This document shows, one piece after another, positions 26,689-37,672 of a stretch of 64,000 bases of DNA. The position numbers were made by a program, and so were the translations under genes. The notes under the pieces are model-generated. The model ran no database searches. It was given only the letters and a program-made list of their open reading frames with translations, and was not told where the DNA came from. Origin of the DNA: CAVXFS01 sp963761115. Lineage in GTDB: Bacteria > Pseudomonadota > Gammaproteobacteria > Burkholderiales > Gallionellaceae. Every line of letters starts with the position of its first letter. The stretch's first letter is position 1. The DNA is taken from contig CAVXFS010000005.1 in NCBI GenBank assembly GCA_963761115.1, positions 310,001 through 374,000 of the forward strand, read 5' to 3'.

Positions 26689-28227
26689 TCACTGCACCGC
26701 CCGCCGGGAAAAATCCCTGGGCCTGAAACCCAGCGCCAGCAGGACGGCGAAATACACCACGACACCGCCGCACACCAGTTCTGTCAGGCGCAGGATACGC
26801 AACCAGCCGGAGCCGGTCAGCCAGCTTTCCTGGCTGCCCATGCCAAACCAGAGCGTGAGCGCCAGCGCTGCCAGTGCGACGCATATCTTGGCGAAGTATT
26901 TTGCCCAACCCGGCTCGGGTATATAGATTCCGCGCTTCTTGAGAAAATGAAACAGGATGGCGGAATTCAGGCAGGCAGCCAGGCCGATGGACAAGGCCAG
27001 GCCGGCATGCTGTATCCAGCCGATGAACAGCGCGTTCATCGCCTGCGTCGCCAGCAGCGTCACGATGCCGATCTTCACCGGGGTGCGGATGTCCTGCCGC
27101 GCGTAGAAACCGGGGGCGAGTATCTTCACCAGGATGATGCCGACCAGGCCGATGCTGTAACCGATCAGCGCGTAGCTGGTCATCAGCACATCGTGCGCAA
27201 CGAACGCGCCGCGCTGGAAGAAGGTCGCCAGCAACGGCACCGAGATCATGCCCAGCGCCAGCGCGGCAGGCAGCGTCAGCATGATGGTCAGGCGCAGGCC
27301 CCAATCCAGCAGCCGCGAATATTCCGCCGTGTTGTTGTCGGCATGGCACTTGGACAGCGACGGCAGCAGGATCGACCCCAGCGCCACACCGAGGATGCCG
27401 GAGGGGAATTCCATCAGCCGGTCCGCGTAATACAGCCACGACACGCTGCCGGCCACCAGGAACGAAGCGAAGATGGTGTTGATGATCAGGCTGACCTGCG
27501 CAATGGAGACGCCGAACACGGCGGGACCCATCTGCCTGATCACGCGCCACACGCCCGCATCCTTCAGGTTCAGGTCCCAGCGCGGCAGCATGCCGATCTT
27601 GTTCAGGAACGGGATCTGAAAGGCCAGTTGCACGATGCCGGCAATGAACACCGCCCAGGCCAGCGCCAGGATCGGCGGGTCACAGTAGGGCGCCAGCCAC
27701 AGCGCCGCACCGATGAAACATACGTTGAGCAGGATCGGCGCGAACGCCGGCACCCAGAACTTGTTGTAGGTGTTGAGTATGCCTGCGGCCACCGCGACCA
27801 GCGAGATGAAGAAGATATAGGGCGAAGTTATGCGCAGCAGCAGCACGGTCAGCGCGAACTTGTCCGGATCCCTGGCGAAGCCCGGTGCGCTGATGTAGAC
27901 CAGGATCGGCGCGGCGATGACGCCGACCAGCGTGACGAAGAACAGGATGATCGCCAGCAGGGTGGTGACGTGATCGACCAGTTGCTTTGTTTCGTCGTGG
28001 CCCCTGCGGTTCTTGTATTCGCCGAAGATCGGCACGAACGCCTGCGAGAACGCGCCTTCCGCGAACAGGCGGCGCAACAGGTTGGGCAGCTTGAAGGCGA
28101 CGAAGAACGCGTCGGTCGCCATGCCGGCGCCGAAGATGCGCGCGATCAGCACATCGCGCACGAAGGCGAGGATGCGCGATAGCAGTGTCAGACTGCTGAT
28201 GGTGGCGAGTGCCTTGAGTAGATTCAT
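26689..28227 (-). CDS. murJ: Lipid II flippase MurJ
   Basis: Inner-membrane flippase of 512 residues that moves lipid II to the periplasmic side for peptidoglycan synthesis. About 14 transmembrane helices are visible. The N terminus LLKALATISSLTLLSRILAF followed by RDVLIARIFGAGMATDAFFVA and FKLPNLLRRLFAEGAFSQAF is the MurJ/MviN hallmark, with the essential Arg residues in SRILAFVRD and PNLLRRLFAEG. Frame intact. In many beta- and gammaproteobacteria murJ lies divergently next to rpsT; here about 5 kb of signalling genes lie between them. The flanking spacers (26549-26688 and 28228-28385) show no gene. Confidence 0.96.
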   Translation of the reverse strand: MNLLKALATISSLTLLSRILAFVRDVLIARIFGAGMATDAFFVAFKLPNLLRRLFAEGAFSQAFVPIFGEYKNRRGHDETKQLVDHVTTLLAIILFFVTLVGVIAAPILVYISAPGFARDPDKFALTVLLLRITSPYIFFISLVAVAAGILNTYNKFWVPAFAPILLNVCFIGAALWLAPYCDPPILALAWAVFIAGIVQLAFQIPFLNKIGMLPRWDLNLKDAGVWRVIRQMGPAVFGVSIAQVSLIINTIFASFLVAGSVSWLYYADRLMEFPSGILGVALGSILLPSLSKCHADNNTAEYSRLLDWGLRLTIMLTLPAALALGMISVPLLATFFQRGAFVAHDVLMTSYALIGYSIGLVGIILVKILAPGFYARQDIRTPVKIGIVTLLATQAMNALFIGWIQHAGLALSIGLAACLNSAILFHFLKKRGIYIPEPGWAKYFAKICVALAALALTLWFGMGSQESWLTGSGWLRILRLTELVCGGVVVYFAVLLALGFRPRDFSRRAVQ

Positions 28228-28385
28228 GCTTGGTCATATGCGTGCCTGTGCACGCCGCGCATCATACCATTGCGCTATCGCCGCCGGTCGCCCCACCGAT
28301 TGGCTGCAGCATCAATGTATTCTTTGGTACGGAGCGAATGCTGGGCAACGCGTGCAAATCCATTATTCCGGACACGCATTATTTT

Positions 28386-30107
28386 TCAGTGCGCATCGGT
28401 TTGGCCAATGATATAAGGGGATGCCGATATCCATTTCGTCAGTGAATCGAGAGGCATCGGCTTGCTGATGAAATATCCCTGCACCTCGTCGCAGCCAAGC
28501 TCGGTGAGCGCGTCCATCACATCTTTGGTTTCCACCCCCTCAGCGACGACGGTCAGGCCGAAATTATGACCAAAATCGATCACCGTGCGCACGATCATTG
28601 CGTCTCTTTCGTCCACCAGCATGTTGGTGACAAACGATTTGTCTATCTTGATCTCGTTGACGGGAAGGTGCTTGATGCTGGCGAGGGAAGTATAGCCTGT
28701 GCCGAAATCGTCGATCGAAAGCTTTACGCCCATGCCGCTCAGCGCTAAAAGATTCGCCTCGGCGCGCCTCGGCTCCAGCACGATGGCACTTTCGGTTACT
28801 TCGAGCGTCAGCAAACCCGGCACAGCGTCGGTTTCCCTGAGTGCATCCGCGATGATCTGGGGCAGTTGAGGATCATGCAGCGATCTCGCCGAGAGGTTCA
28901 CACTCAACTGCAATCGAATGCCGGCGTGCCAAGTATCATGGCAGTGGGTCAGCGCGTCGATCAACACCCAGCGGGTCAATGGCATGATGAGTCCGGTTTG
29001 CTCTGCAGCCAGGATGAATTTGTCGGGTGGAACCATACCGTGGCGCGGGTGCTGCCAGCGCACCAGGGCTTCCTTGCCGACGATGCGGCCGGATCTGAGC
29101 TCCAGTTTTGGCTGGAAATGCAGCAGGAGTTGGTTGTTATCGATCGCATCGCGTAACTCTGCCATGAGTCCGAGTCGCTCAGGGCTGTGAAGGTTGAATT
29201 CAGGTGCATAGAACGAATAGTCGCTCGCCAGCTTCTTGGCCCGATACATGGCAATATCCGCACGCTGCAACAGGGCGTCCGCATTGTCAGCATGTTCAGG
29301 CATGATTGCCACGCCGATGCTGACCTCAACCACAATTGGAATCCCGTCGATCATGAACGGCTCTTTCAGGCGATCATGCAGCTTGTTGATGACCAGTTGC
29401 ACATCTTTGATTGCCGCCAACTGGGTCAGCAATATGCCGAATTCGTCGCCGCCCAGCCGCGCGATTATGTCAGGCTCGAACAAAGCGGTGTGCAGGCGCT
29501 GACCGACCTGCTGCAACAGGCAATCGCCGCGATCATGTCCAAGCGTATCGTTGACTTCCTTGAAGTTATCAAGGTCAGCGAGCAAAAGAGCGACTGGTCG
29601 CTGTTCCTTCGCCCCGGTCACGATGGATTGCTGCACCAGTTCGAGGAACCGTACGCGATTTGGCAGGTTGGTGAGCGGGTCAGTGTATGCAAGACGATAA
29701 ATGGTTTCGTCTGCCTTGAGGCGTTCCTTGCGGTTGAGTGATTCGCGCAGTTCGCGCTCGACTGCGGGAAGAAGACGTTTCAGGTTGCCTTTCAGGATAT
29801 AGTCGTGCGCGCCTGCTTTCATGGCTGTTACGGCGCGGTCTTCACCGATAGTGCCTGAGACGATGATGAAGGGGATGTCCATGCCGGTCTGTTGCAGCAA
29901 TGCCAGTGCGTTGAATGCGTTGAACTGCGGCATGGTGAAGTCGGAAAACACGATATCCCATGGGTGTGCGGACAACTCGGTAAGCATCCTGTCGCTCGTA
30001 TCGACCCTGGCATAGACCGGCTCATAGCCGCCAAGCCGTAACTCCCGCAACAGCAGGGCGGCGTCATCTTCAGAGTCCTCGACGATCAATGCACGCAAAG
30101 GCATCAT
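28386..30107 (-). CDS. REC-GGDEF-EAL c-di-GMP regulator
   Basis: A 573-residue response regulator. REC (1-120) has Asp56 in DIVFSDFTMPQ, GGDEF (about 130-305) has an intact GGDEF at 219-223 (ARLGGDEFGILL) and EAL (about 310-565) has intact EAL in GKEALVRWQHP, LEVTESAIV and DDFGTGYTSL with IKIDKSFV. Both catalytic sites look complete. The start (tandem ATGs) overlaps the preceding response regulator's stop as ATGA, so kinase, small regulator and this protein form one cassette. It resembles the 19045-21192 protein but has no PAS domain, and the two are clearly distinct genes. Confidence 0.93.
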   Translation of the reverse strand: MMPLRALIVEDSEDDAALLLRELRLGGYEPVYARVDTSDRMLTELSAHPWDIVFSDFTMPQFNAFNALALLQQTGMDIPFIIVSGTIGEDRAVTAMKAGAHDYILKGNLKRLLPAVERELRESLNRKERLKADETIYRLAYTDPLTNLPNRVRFLELVQQSIVTGAKEQRPVALLLADLDNFKEVNDTLGHDRGDCLLQQVGQRLHTALFEPDIIARLGGDEFGILLTQLAAIKDVQLVINKLHDRLKEPFMIDGIPIVVEVSIGVAIMPEHADNADALLQRADIAMYRAKKLASDYSFYAPEFNLHSPERLGLMAELRDAIDNNQLLLHFQPKLELRSGRIVGKEALVRWQHPRHGMVPPDKFILAAEQTGLIMPLTRWVLIDALTHCHDTWHAGIRLQLSVNLSARSLHDPQLPQIIADALRETDAVPGLLTLEVTESAIVLEPRRAEANLLALSGMGVKLSIDDFGTGYTSLASIKHLPVNEIKIDKSFVTNMLVDERDAMIVRTVIDFGHNFGLTVVAEGVETKDVMDALTELGCDEVQGYFISKPMPLDSLTKWISASPYIIGQTDAH

Positions 30108-30551
30108 TTCATTGCTCCCAAGGGTACCGGTTCATTCAGCACCAGCCAGTAAAGACCGAGCTGCCGGATCGCCTCCATGAACTGGCTGAAGTCCACCGGT
30201 TTGCGGATGTAGCTGTTGGCGCCGAGGCTGTAGCCACTGATGACATCCTGCTCTTCCTTTGAGGAAGTGAGGATGACTATCGGCATCAAGCTCATTTGTG
30301 CATCGGCTCGGATCGCGTCGCAGTACCTCCAGTCCTTCGATCTTGGGCAATTTCAGGTCCAGCAGCACCACAGCGGGAACAGGATTTTCCGATGAGTTCT
30401 CGCCGAAGAAATAATCGATGGCTTGCTGGCCGTCGCGCGCCACGATCACTTCGTTCATGATGTTGTTCTTCTTGAATGCCCTCAGCGTCAGCGCTTCGTC
30501 GTCCGGGTTGTCTTCAATCAACAGGATGATTTTTGGTTTCAACGGGTCCAT
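30104..30551 (-). CDS. Single-domain response regulator (Rcp1-like), one frameshift
   Basis: A CheY-like receiver of about 148 residues. The first part (IILLIEDNPDDEALTLRAFK with the acidic pair, VVLLDLKLPKIEGLEVLRR with the phospho-acceptor Asp) is in one frame; the end (MSLMPIVILTSSKEEQDVIS, ANSYIRKPVDFSQFMEAIRQ) is in the next. Removing one G near 30314 restores RRIRADAQMSLMPIVILTSS, so a 1-base insertion explains the break. The extended loop and C-terminal WLVLNEPVP tail are typical of Rcp1-like partners of phytochrome-type kinases, which suits the kinase upstream. Confidence 0.85.
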
Positions 30552-30590
30552 CTGGTCAGCCTCCGTTTTGTATCAAGTGATAGTTGAAAA

Positions 30591-33302
30591 TTAGCCGGGT
30601 AAAGTGAAATAAAATGTGGCGCCTTGGCCTGACACTCCCTTCTCCACGAACGTGTCCGCCGTGGCGATGTACGATGCGCTGCACCGTGGCGAGTCCGATA
30701 CCAGTGCCGGGAAATTCGCTGGACAGATGCATACGCTGGAAGGCGCCGAACAATTTGCCGGCGTAGGCCATGTCGAAGCCGGCACCATTGTCGCGCACGA
30801 AGAATTCAGTTGTACCTTCGGCGTCGGTATGCATCGAACCGAACTCGATCCTTGCGACGGCTGTCTTTGCCGGTGAACTTCCATGCGTTGCCGAGCAGGT
30901 TGACAAGCGCTACGCGCAGCAGTTGGGTGTCGCCTATAACGGCCATGCCGGAATCGATATGCAAGTCAACCTTGCGAATGAGGCTCGCTTATCTGAAGTT
31001 CTGCAAGCACATCCAGGGCTAGCTCACTGAGGTCGACAGACTCGCGCCGCATTTCGGCGCGTGTGATGCGGGAAAGCGTGAGCATGTCATCAATGAGTAG
31101 TCCCATACGCTGGGTTGCGCCGCGCACACGATTGAGATAATCCCTGGCCTGGACGTCCAACTGGCTGGCGTAATCCTCAAGCAGCGCCTGGCTGAATCCG
31201 TCAATGGCGCGCAACGGCGCGCGCAGGTCGTGCGACACCGAGTAGCTGAACGCTTCGAGTTCCTGATTGGCGACATTGAGTTGCTGATTGGCTGCTTGCA
31301 TCCTCTGCGAACTCTGGAATATTTCGGCGTCCATCTGCTCCATGCGGGTGCGCATCTCGTCGGCAACGCCTGCTGGCCGGGATTTTTGCCGAACGAACTC
31401 GGTCACGTCCTCAACGCGATGGATGATGTATTCGATCCGGCGGTCCGCTCCAAGCACCGGAGAGTTGATCGGGCTCCAGTAACGCTCTTCGAAACTGCCG
31501 TCGGGCCGGCGAACGTCGTATTTCTGGATAGCCATGGTGTCGGCAGCGGCGGTTCTGCGCACCCGGTCAAGGGAGGCGCGCAGGTTTGTGGTGCCGGTCG
31601 CAGCAGGGTCATCGGGGTTATCGGGAAACACTTCAAACAGGCCGCACCCGAGGATATCTTCCCGATTGGTCATGGTCGCCTTCAGGTAGGCATCGCTTAC
31701 GGCGACGATCGTGAGGTCGGGTGCAAGTACTAGGTAGAGGCCAGGCAGCGACTCGAACAGGTTCTCGAAGATTGCGCGACTGCGCAGAATCTCGGTTTCC
31801 GCTTTGGCTTTATTCCTTTCGGTGACATCGCGCAGGACGGCGGTGTACACGATGCTGCCGTTCTCGATGCTCCTTGATATGCTCGCCTCCGCCGGAAACA
31901 ACGCGCCGTCTGCGCGCCGACCTGTAATCTCGCGACCGCTGCCCATGCCGCGCGTCAATTCCGTTCCCTGTCCGAACGACCGGACATGCTGGCTGTGCGA
32001 TGCCGCAACGCCAGCAGGAAGCAGCAGGTCGAGCGGCTGGCCGAGCACTTCGGACGCCGCATACCCGAATATTTGCGCAGCGGCACGGTTGTAGGCGACG
32101 ATACGCTGTTCTTCATCGACGCTGATTATTGCGTCAGCTGCAAGATTGACGATGTTCGTAAAGCGAGCCTCGGCGCGCGCAGCCGTGCTCTGGCGCTCCT
32201 GCAGGGAGACGGCCATGTCGTCCAGACTTTGGGCAAGCTGGCCGAACTCATCTGTAGTATGCGGTATGTTGGTGCGTGCGCTGAGGTCGCCTTTTCCCAA
32301 TTTGCGAGCCGCCAGCATCAATGTTGTCATCGGCTGCAATACCAGGGCCCTCCCGCCGTACCAGGCTGCTGCGAACACCACAGCCGTGACCAGCGCCATC
32401 AATATCAGGGCGCGGGCAAAGTTTCGTTGCGCATCGGCAAACACGGCTGCCGTGGGTATGCCCACGCTTACATAGACATGGTTCGTAAGGGTCGAGTGCA
32501 AGGGCGCGAACACATAGAGCCGTTCCACTCCGTCTATACCCGGTGCCTGCATGAATCCTTCCGGCTGACGATCGAGGATGGTCTTGATCTTTGTCACTTC
32601 GGGCAGCGATTGACCGACCCATTTTTCCGGATCGGGTTGGCGTGCGAGGATAGTGCCGTGCTCGTCCATGATCGATATCGTCGAGTCTTTAGGCAACACC
32701 GAGGTTTCGATCAGCCTGCCGGACAGCGCATCGAGGCTGAACGCGATAAAAACTACTGCCTGGGGATGGCCGTCCGCGTCAAGGACGGGAGCGGCCAGGT
32801 TGACCGAACTTTGGCCGCTAACGCGACCGATCTGGTAGTGCCCGATGCTGAAGCCGGGTGTAGATATGGCTTCATGGAAGTAACCCCGGTCAGAAAGATC
32901 GGGCTTGCCGATCATCGGGACGCCGCTGCAGCGCAAGGTGCCGTCCGGGTCTATCACGCCAAGATTGGCGTAGAGCGGATGGTATTTAAGCAGTTCCGCA
33001 AATGTACGGTTGCACTCGGAAACCAACTGCGCATTGCGCACGCTCGGGAACTGGGCAAAATCGAGCAGCTGTTGCCGGGCAATCTCAAACAGATTATCTT
33101 GTTCAAGTACTATAAGTCGCGTTAGCGAGAGCGCATCCCCTCTGGCGTTGGCAGCAGCCTGTTGGCGAACTTCAAAGGTGGAATACAGGATAAGACTGTA
33201 AACGGGCAGCAGGATGAGCAGCAACAGCAGCAGCAATATTGCCCGCAGACTCGTAAGCAGCGGCATCCATTGGCAGAATTGTTTGCCTGAGTTTTTTTGC
33301 AT
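30591..33302 (-). CDS. Cache-HAMP-PAS-PAS sensor histidine kinase, three frameshifts
   Basis: Membrane kinase of about 900 residues. TM1 (LRAILLLLLLLILLPVYSLIL) precedes a periplasmic Cache-type domain (about 45-290), TM2 at about 300-320, HAMP, two PAS domains (ARFTNIVNLAADAIISVDEE; LPGLYLVLAPDLTIVAVSDA) and a HisKA domain of the phytochrome type (SYSVSHDLRAPLRAIDGFSQ). The ATPase domain (FFVRDNGAGFDMAYAGKLFG, GTGIGLATVQRIVHRHGG, GVSGQGATFYFTLPG) continues in other frames: single extra bases near 30965, 30866 and 30640 restore a continuous product ending at the TAA at 30591. All domain residues are retained, so error is more likely than decay. Confidence 0.85.
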
Positions 33303-33419
33303 CGCACTGTTTCTTATTGTTTTTATTCTCGATGGAATTTATTTGTAAATATACAGGGGAAATAATGAGTGCGCAATGATTCGGCAACGTCTATGCGTCT
33401 CGCCACAGCAAATAAATAT

Positions 33420-33448
33420 TTGCCAAAGCGGGCAAGCCTCCCTATAAT
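33420..33448 (+). promoter_or_regulatory. Sigma-70 promoter of rpsT
   Basis: TTGCCA (33420-33425), a 17-base spacer and a perfect TATAAT (33443-33448). Transcription would begin near 33455, about 33 bases before the rpsT start. AGGAG at 33479-33483 is the ribosome site. The AT-rich stretch 33303-33410 upstream has no gene and could act as an UP element. Confidence 0.8.
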
Positions 33449-33487
33449 GCGCGCCTTTCATCGCAAGCGAATTTATTAGGAGTTACC

Positions 33488-33751
33488 ATGGCAAACAGCG
33501 CACAAGCCAGAAAGCGCGCAAGACAAGCGGACAATCAGCGCCTCCATAATGCGGGCCTGCGTTCGGAATTGCGCACCGCAATCAAGAAAGTGGCAAAAGC
33601 CATTGAGGCCGGCGACAAGGCGGCCGCGAAAGTCGTGTTCAGCGAATCCACCAGCATCGTGGATTCCATCGCCGACAAGAAGATCATTCACAAGAACAAG
33701 GCAGCCCGCCACAAGAGCCGCCTGTCCGCTGCTATCAAGGCAATGGCCTAA
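33488..33751 (+). CDS. rpsT: Ribosomal protein S20
   Basis: Small-subunit protein of 87 residues that binds 16S rRNA early in 30S assembly. Highly basic and helical: MANSAQARKRARQADNQR, LHNAGLRSELRTAIKKVAKA, ADKKIIHKNKAARHKSRLSA match S20 from end to end. AGGAG lies five bases before the ATG. It is flanked by a strong promoter upstream and an intrinsic terminator downstream, so it is transcribed alone at high level. Confidence 0.98.
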   Translation: MANSAQARKRARQADNQRLHNAGLRSELRTAIKKVAKAIEAGDKAAAKVVFSESTSIVDSIADKKIIHKNKAARHKSRLSAAIKAMA

Positions 33752-33780
33752 GCCTGCGCGGTACTGGAAGTAACTGGAAT

Positions 33781-33804
33781 GGCCGACCAAGCGTCGGCCT
33801 TTTT
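33781..33804 (+). terminator. Intrinsic terminator after rpsT
   Basis: Perfect 7-bp stem GGCCGAC-CAAGC-GTCGGCC followed by TTTTT (33800-33804), 30 bases after the rpsT stop and about 50 before argD. Confidence 0.92.
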
Positions 33805-33853
33805 CGTTTTGAAATAGCTGGAATTGCGCTAATACAAGTTTACGGGGATTCCC

Positions 33854-35032
33854 ATGTCGCACCTGATGAACACCTACGCCCGCTTGCCCGTTGCGTTTAC
33901 GCATGGCGAAGGCGCGTGGTTATGGGACAGCAATGGCAAGCGCTATCTGGACGCGCTCGCCGGCATCGCGGTCAACACGCTGGGACACGCGCACCCGCGC
34001 TTCACCGCTGCGCTGAATGACCAGATCGGCAAGTTGATCCACGTCTCCAACATCTACCTGGTGACCCAGCAGGAACGCCTGGCAGACAAGCTGTGCGAGC
34101 TGTCAGGCATGGACGAGGTATTCCTGTGCAACTCCGGTTGCGAGGCGAACGAAGCCGCGATCAAGCTGGCGCGCCTGTACGGGCATAACAAGGGCATCGA
34201 CAACCCCAACATCATCGTGATGGAAAAGGCGTTCCACGGGCGTACGCTGGCAACACTATCGGCCACCGGCAACCGCAAGGTGCAGGCCGGTTTCGAGCCG
34301 CTGGTGAAGGGCTTTGTGCGGGTGCCGTATAACGATGTCGAGGCGATCCGCCAGGTGGCGGAGCACAATCCGGACGTGGTCGCCGTGCTGGTCGAGCCGA
34401 TCCAGGGCGAGGGCGGCATCCGCACGCTGGACATCCATTATCTCGAGCAGGTGCGCAAGATCTGCGACCAGCAGGGCTGGCTGCTGATGCTGGACGAAGT
34501 GCAATGCGGCATCGGCCGCACCGGAAAATGGTTCGCCTTCCAGCACACCGGCATCCTGCCGGACGTGATGACACTGGCCAAGGGTCTCGGTTCGGGCGTG
34601 CCGGTGGGCGCCTGCATCGCCGCCGGCAAGGCGGCCGGCACCTTCAAGCCCGGCAACCACGGCTCCACCTTCGGTGGCAATCCGCTGGCCTGCACCGCCG
34701 CGCTGTCCACGCTGGAGATCATGGAGCAGGACAAGCTGCTGTCGCGCGCCACTGCGCTGGGTGAAGCACTGATGCAGGGATTCCACCAGCAGCTGCAGGG
34801 CGTTGCCGGCGTGGTCGAGGTTCGCGGCCAGGGATTGATGATCGGCATCGAACTGGACAAGCCCTGCGGCGAACTGGTCAAGCTGGCGCTGGCGCAGGGC
34901 TTGCTGATCAACGTCACCGCAGATAGCGTGGTGCGCCTGCTGCCGCCGCTGATCTATGCCGAAGCGGAAGTGAAACAGTTGCTGGATATGCTCTGCCCGT
35001 TGATCATTGGTTTCCTGGCAGAGGACGCGTAA
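33854..35032 (+). CDS. argD: Acetylornithine aminotransferase
   Basis: PLP enzyme of arginine biosynthesis (N-acetylglutamate semialdehyde to N-acetylornithine); 392 residues, fold-type I class III aminotransferase. NSGCEANEAAIKLAR, FHGRTLATLSATG, VLVEPIQGEGGIR, LLMLDEVQCGIGRTG and the PLP-binding Lys in TLAKGLGSGVPVGA are all intact. It is 2 bases upstream of argF and followed by argG. Some family members also act on succinyldiaminopimelate in lysine synthesis; that cannot be judged from sequence. Confidence 0.95.
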   Translation: MSHLMNTYARLPVAFTHGEGAWLWDSNGKRYLDALAGIAVNTLGHAHPRFTAALNDQIGKLIHVSNIYLVTQQERLADKLCELSGMDEVFLCNSGCEANEAAIKLARLYGHNKGIDNPNIIVMEKAFHGRTLATLSATGNRKVQAGFEPLVKGFVRVPYNDVEAIRQVAEHNPDVVAVLVEPIQGEGGIRTLDIHYLEQVRKICDQQGWLLMLDEVQCGIGRTGKWFAFQHTGILPDVMTLAKGLGSGVPVGACIAAGKAAGTFKPGNHGSTFGGNPLACTAALSTLEIMEQDKLLSRATALGEALMQGFHQQLQGVAGVVEVRGQGLMIGIELDKPCGELVKLALAQGLLINVTADSVVRLLPPLIYAEAEVKQLLDMLCPLIIGFLAEDA

Positions 35033-35034
35033 TC

Positions 35035-35955
35035 ATGGACATCAGGCATTTTCTGCAGATCAAGGACCTGTCCGCCGCGGAGCTGGAGCATCTGTTCCAG
35101 CGCACACGCATCATCAAGCAGCGGTTCAAGGCCTACCAGAAATACCACCCGCTGGAGGATCGCACGCTGGTGATGATCTTCGAAAAGAGTTCCACGCGCA
35201 CGCGCCTGTCGTTCGAGGCCGGCATGCAGCAACTCGGCGGCAACGCGATCTACCTGAACACGCGCGATTCGCAGCTCGGACGCGGCGAGCCGGTGGAGGA
35301 TGCGGCGCAGGTCATCTCGCGCATGAGCGACATCGTGATGATCCGCACCTTCGAGCAGGAGATCATCGAGCGCTTCGCCGCCAATTCGCGCGTGCCGGTG
35401 ATCAACGGGCTGACCAACGAATACCACCCGTGCCAGATCCTCGCCGACATCTACACCTATATCGAACAGCGCGGCTCGATCAAGGGCAAGACCGTGGCCT
35501 GGATCGGCGATTCCAACAACGTGTGCAATACCTGGCTGCAGGCGGCCGAGGTGTTCGGATTCAACGTGCATGTCTCCACCCCGCCCGGCTATGAAGTGGA
35601 ACCGGAGCGCGCCGGCCTGTTCGGCGAGGACAATTACGAGGAATTTGCCGACCCGATGGATGCCGCGCGCGGCGCCGACCTGGTGACCACCGACGTGTGG
35701 ACCAGCATGGGCTTCGAGCGCGAGAACGATGCGCGGCGTCGTGCTTTCGCCGACTGGAACGTCGATGCGGAAATGATGGCGGTGGCCAGGCCCGATGCCC
35801 TGTTCATGCACTGCCTGCCCGCGCATCGCGGCGAGGAAGTGGATGCCGCCGTGATCGACGGGCCGCAGTCCGTGGTGTGGGATGAGGCGGAGAACCGACT
35901 GCATGTGCAGAAGGCACTGATGGAATATTTGCTGTTGGGGAAAGTGGATAGTTAA
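35035..35955 (+). CDS. argF: Ornithine carbamoyltransferase
   Basis: Makes citrulline from ornithine and carbamoyl phosphate; 306 residues. The carbamoyl phosphate motif EKSSTRTRLSFEAGMQQLGG (S-T-R-T-R), NGLTNEYHPCQILAD (H-P-x-Q), WIGDSNNVCNTWL, DVWTSMG (SMG loop) and the ornithine loop MHCLPAHRGEEVD (HCLP) are all present. Two bases downstream of argD, hence the same transcript. Its downstream spacer carries a G/C-rich dispersed repeat before argG. Confidence 0.97.
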   Translation: MDIRHFLQIKDLSAAELEHLFQRTRIIKQRFKAYQKYHPLEDRTLVMIFEKSSTRTRLSFEAGMQQLGGNAIYLNTRDSQLGRGEPVEDAAQVISRMSDIVMIRTFEQEIIERFAANSRVPVINGLTNEYHPCQILADIYTYIEQRGSIKGKTVAWIGDSNNVCNTWLQAAEVFGFNVHVSTPPGYEVEPERAGLFGEDNYEEFADPMDAARGADLVTTDVWTSMGFERENDARRRAFADWNVDAEMMAVARPDALFMHCLPAHRGEEVDAAVIDGPQSVVWDEAENRLHVQKALMEYLLLGKVDS

Positions 35956-35956
35956 A

Positions 35957-36072
35957 GTCCCCTCCCCCTGGCAGGGGGAGGGTTAGGGAGGGGTTGAGCC
36001 TTTGCCAACCAGCAAACTTTGCCATCTCCCTACCCCCATCCTAGCCTTCCCCCTGCAAGGGGGAAGGAACTG
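35957..36072. repeat. Paired G/C-rich palindromic repeat between argF and argG
   Basis: Two related palindromes in opposite orientation. The left unit (about 35957-35999) contains CCCTCCCCCTGGCAGGGGGA followed by GGGTTAGGGAGGGG. The right unit (about 36022-36072) contains the complement-like CTCCCTACCCCCATCCTAGC and then CCTTCCCCCTGCAAGGGGGA. Folded, the whole 116 bases makes a long hairpin. A third, partial copy of the right-hand core lies at 46547-46572. It resembles the dispersed REP-like palindromes of proteobacterial intergenic regions. Confidence 0.85.
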
Positions 36073-36100
36073 ATATGGTAAGTTTTTAATTGAGAAAAAC

Positions 36101-37327
<1,227 letters not shown>

Positions 37328-37341
37328 CCGGGAAGCCCAAT

Positions 37342-37671
37342 ATGTCAGACAGGATAGATAACGTCAGCGTCGGCAAGAAAGCCAATGTGTTCTTCGACGG
37401 CAAGTGCGTGTCGCACTCGGTGTTCTTCCCGGACGGCTCGCGCAAGACCCTGGGCGTGATCATGCCGGGCAGCCAGCTCACCTTCAACATCGGCGCGCCC
37501 GAGCTGATGGAGATCACCGCCGGCGAATGCTCGGTGAAGATCGCCGGGGAGCCCGAGTTCAAGACCTATGTCGCGGGCACCTCGTTCCGCGTGGCAGCGA
37601 ACAGCAGCTTCGAGATCCATGCAAAGGATGAAGTGAATTACGTGTGCAGCTTTGGTTCTGCAGAGAGCTAG
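37342..37671 (+). CDS. ppnP: Pyrimidine/purine nucleoside phosphorylase (PpnP, DUF1255)
   Basis: A 109-residue cupin of the PpnP family, which phosphorolyses several nucleosides in E. coli. NVSVGKKANVFFDGKCVSHS, FPDGSRKTLGVIMPG, FNIGAPELMEITAGECSV and AGTSFRVAANSSFEI match the family throughout. The frame stays open upstream through argG, but the ATG at 37342, 14 bases after the argG stop, is where homology starts. It may be read through from argG. Confidence 0.92.
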   Translation: MSDRIDNVSVGKKANVFFDGKCVSHSVFFPDGSRKTLGVIMPGSQLTFNIGAPELMEITAGECSVKIAGEPEFKTYVAGTSFRVAANSSFEIHAKDEVNYVCSFGSAES

Positions 37672-37672
37672 T

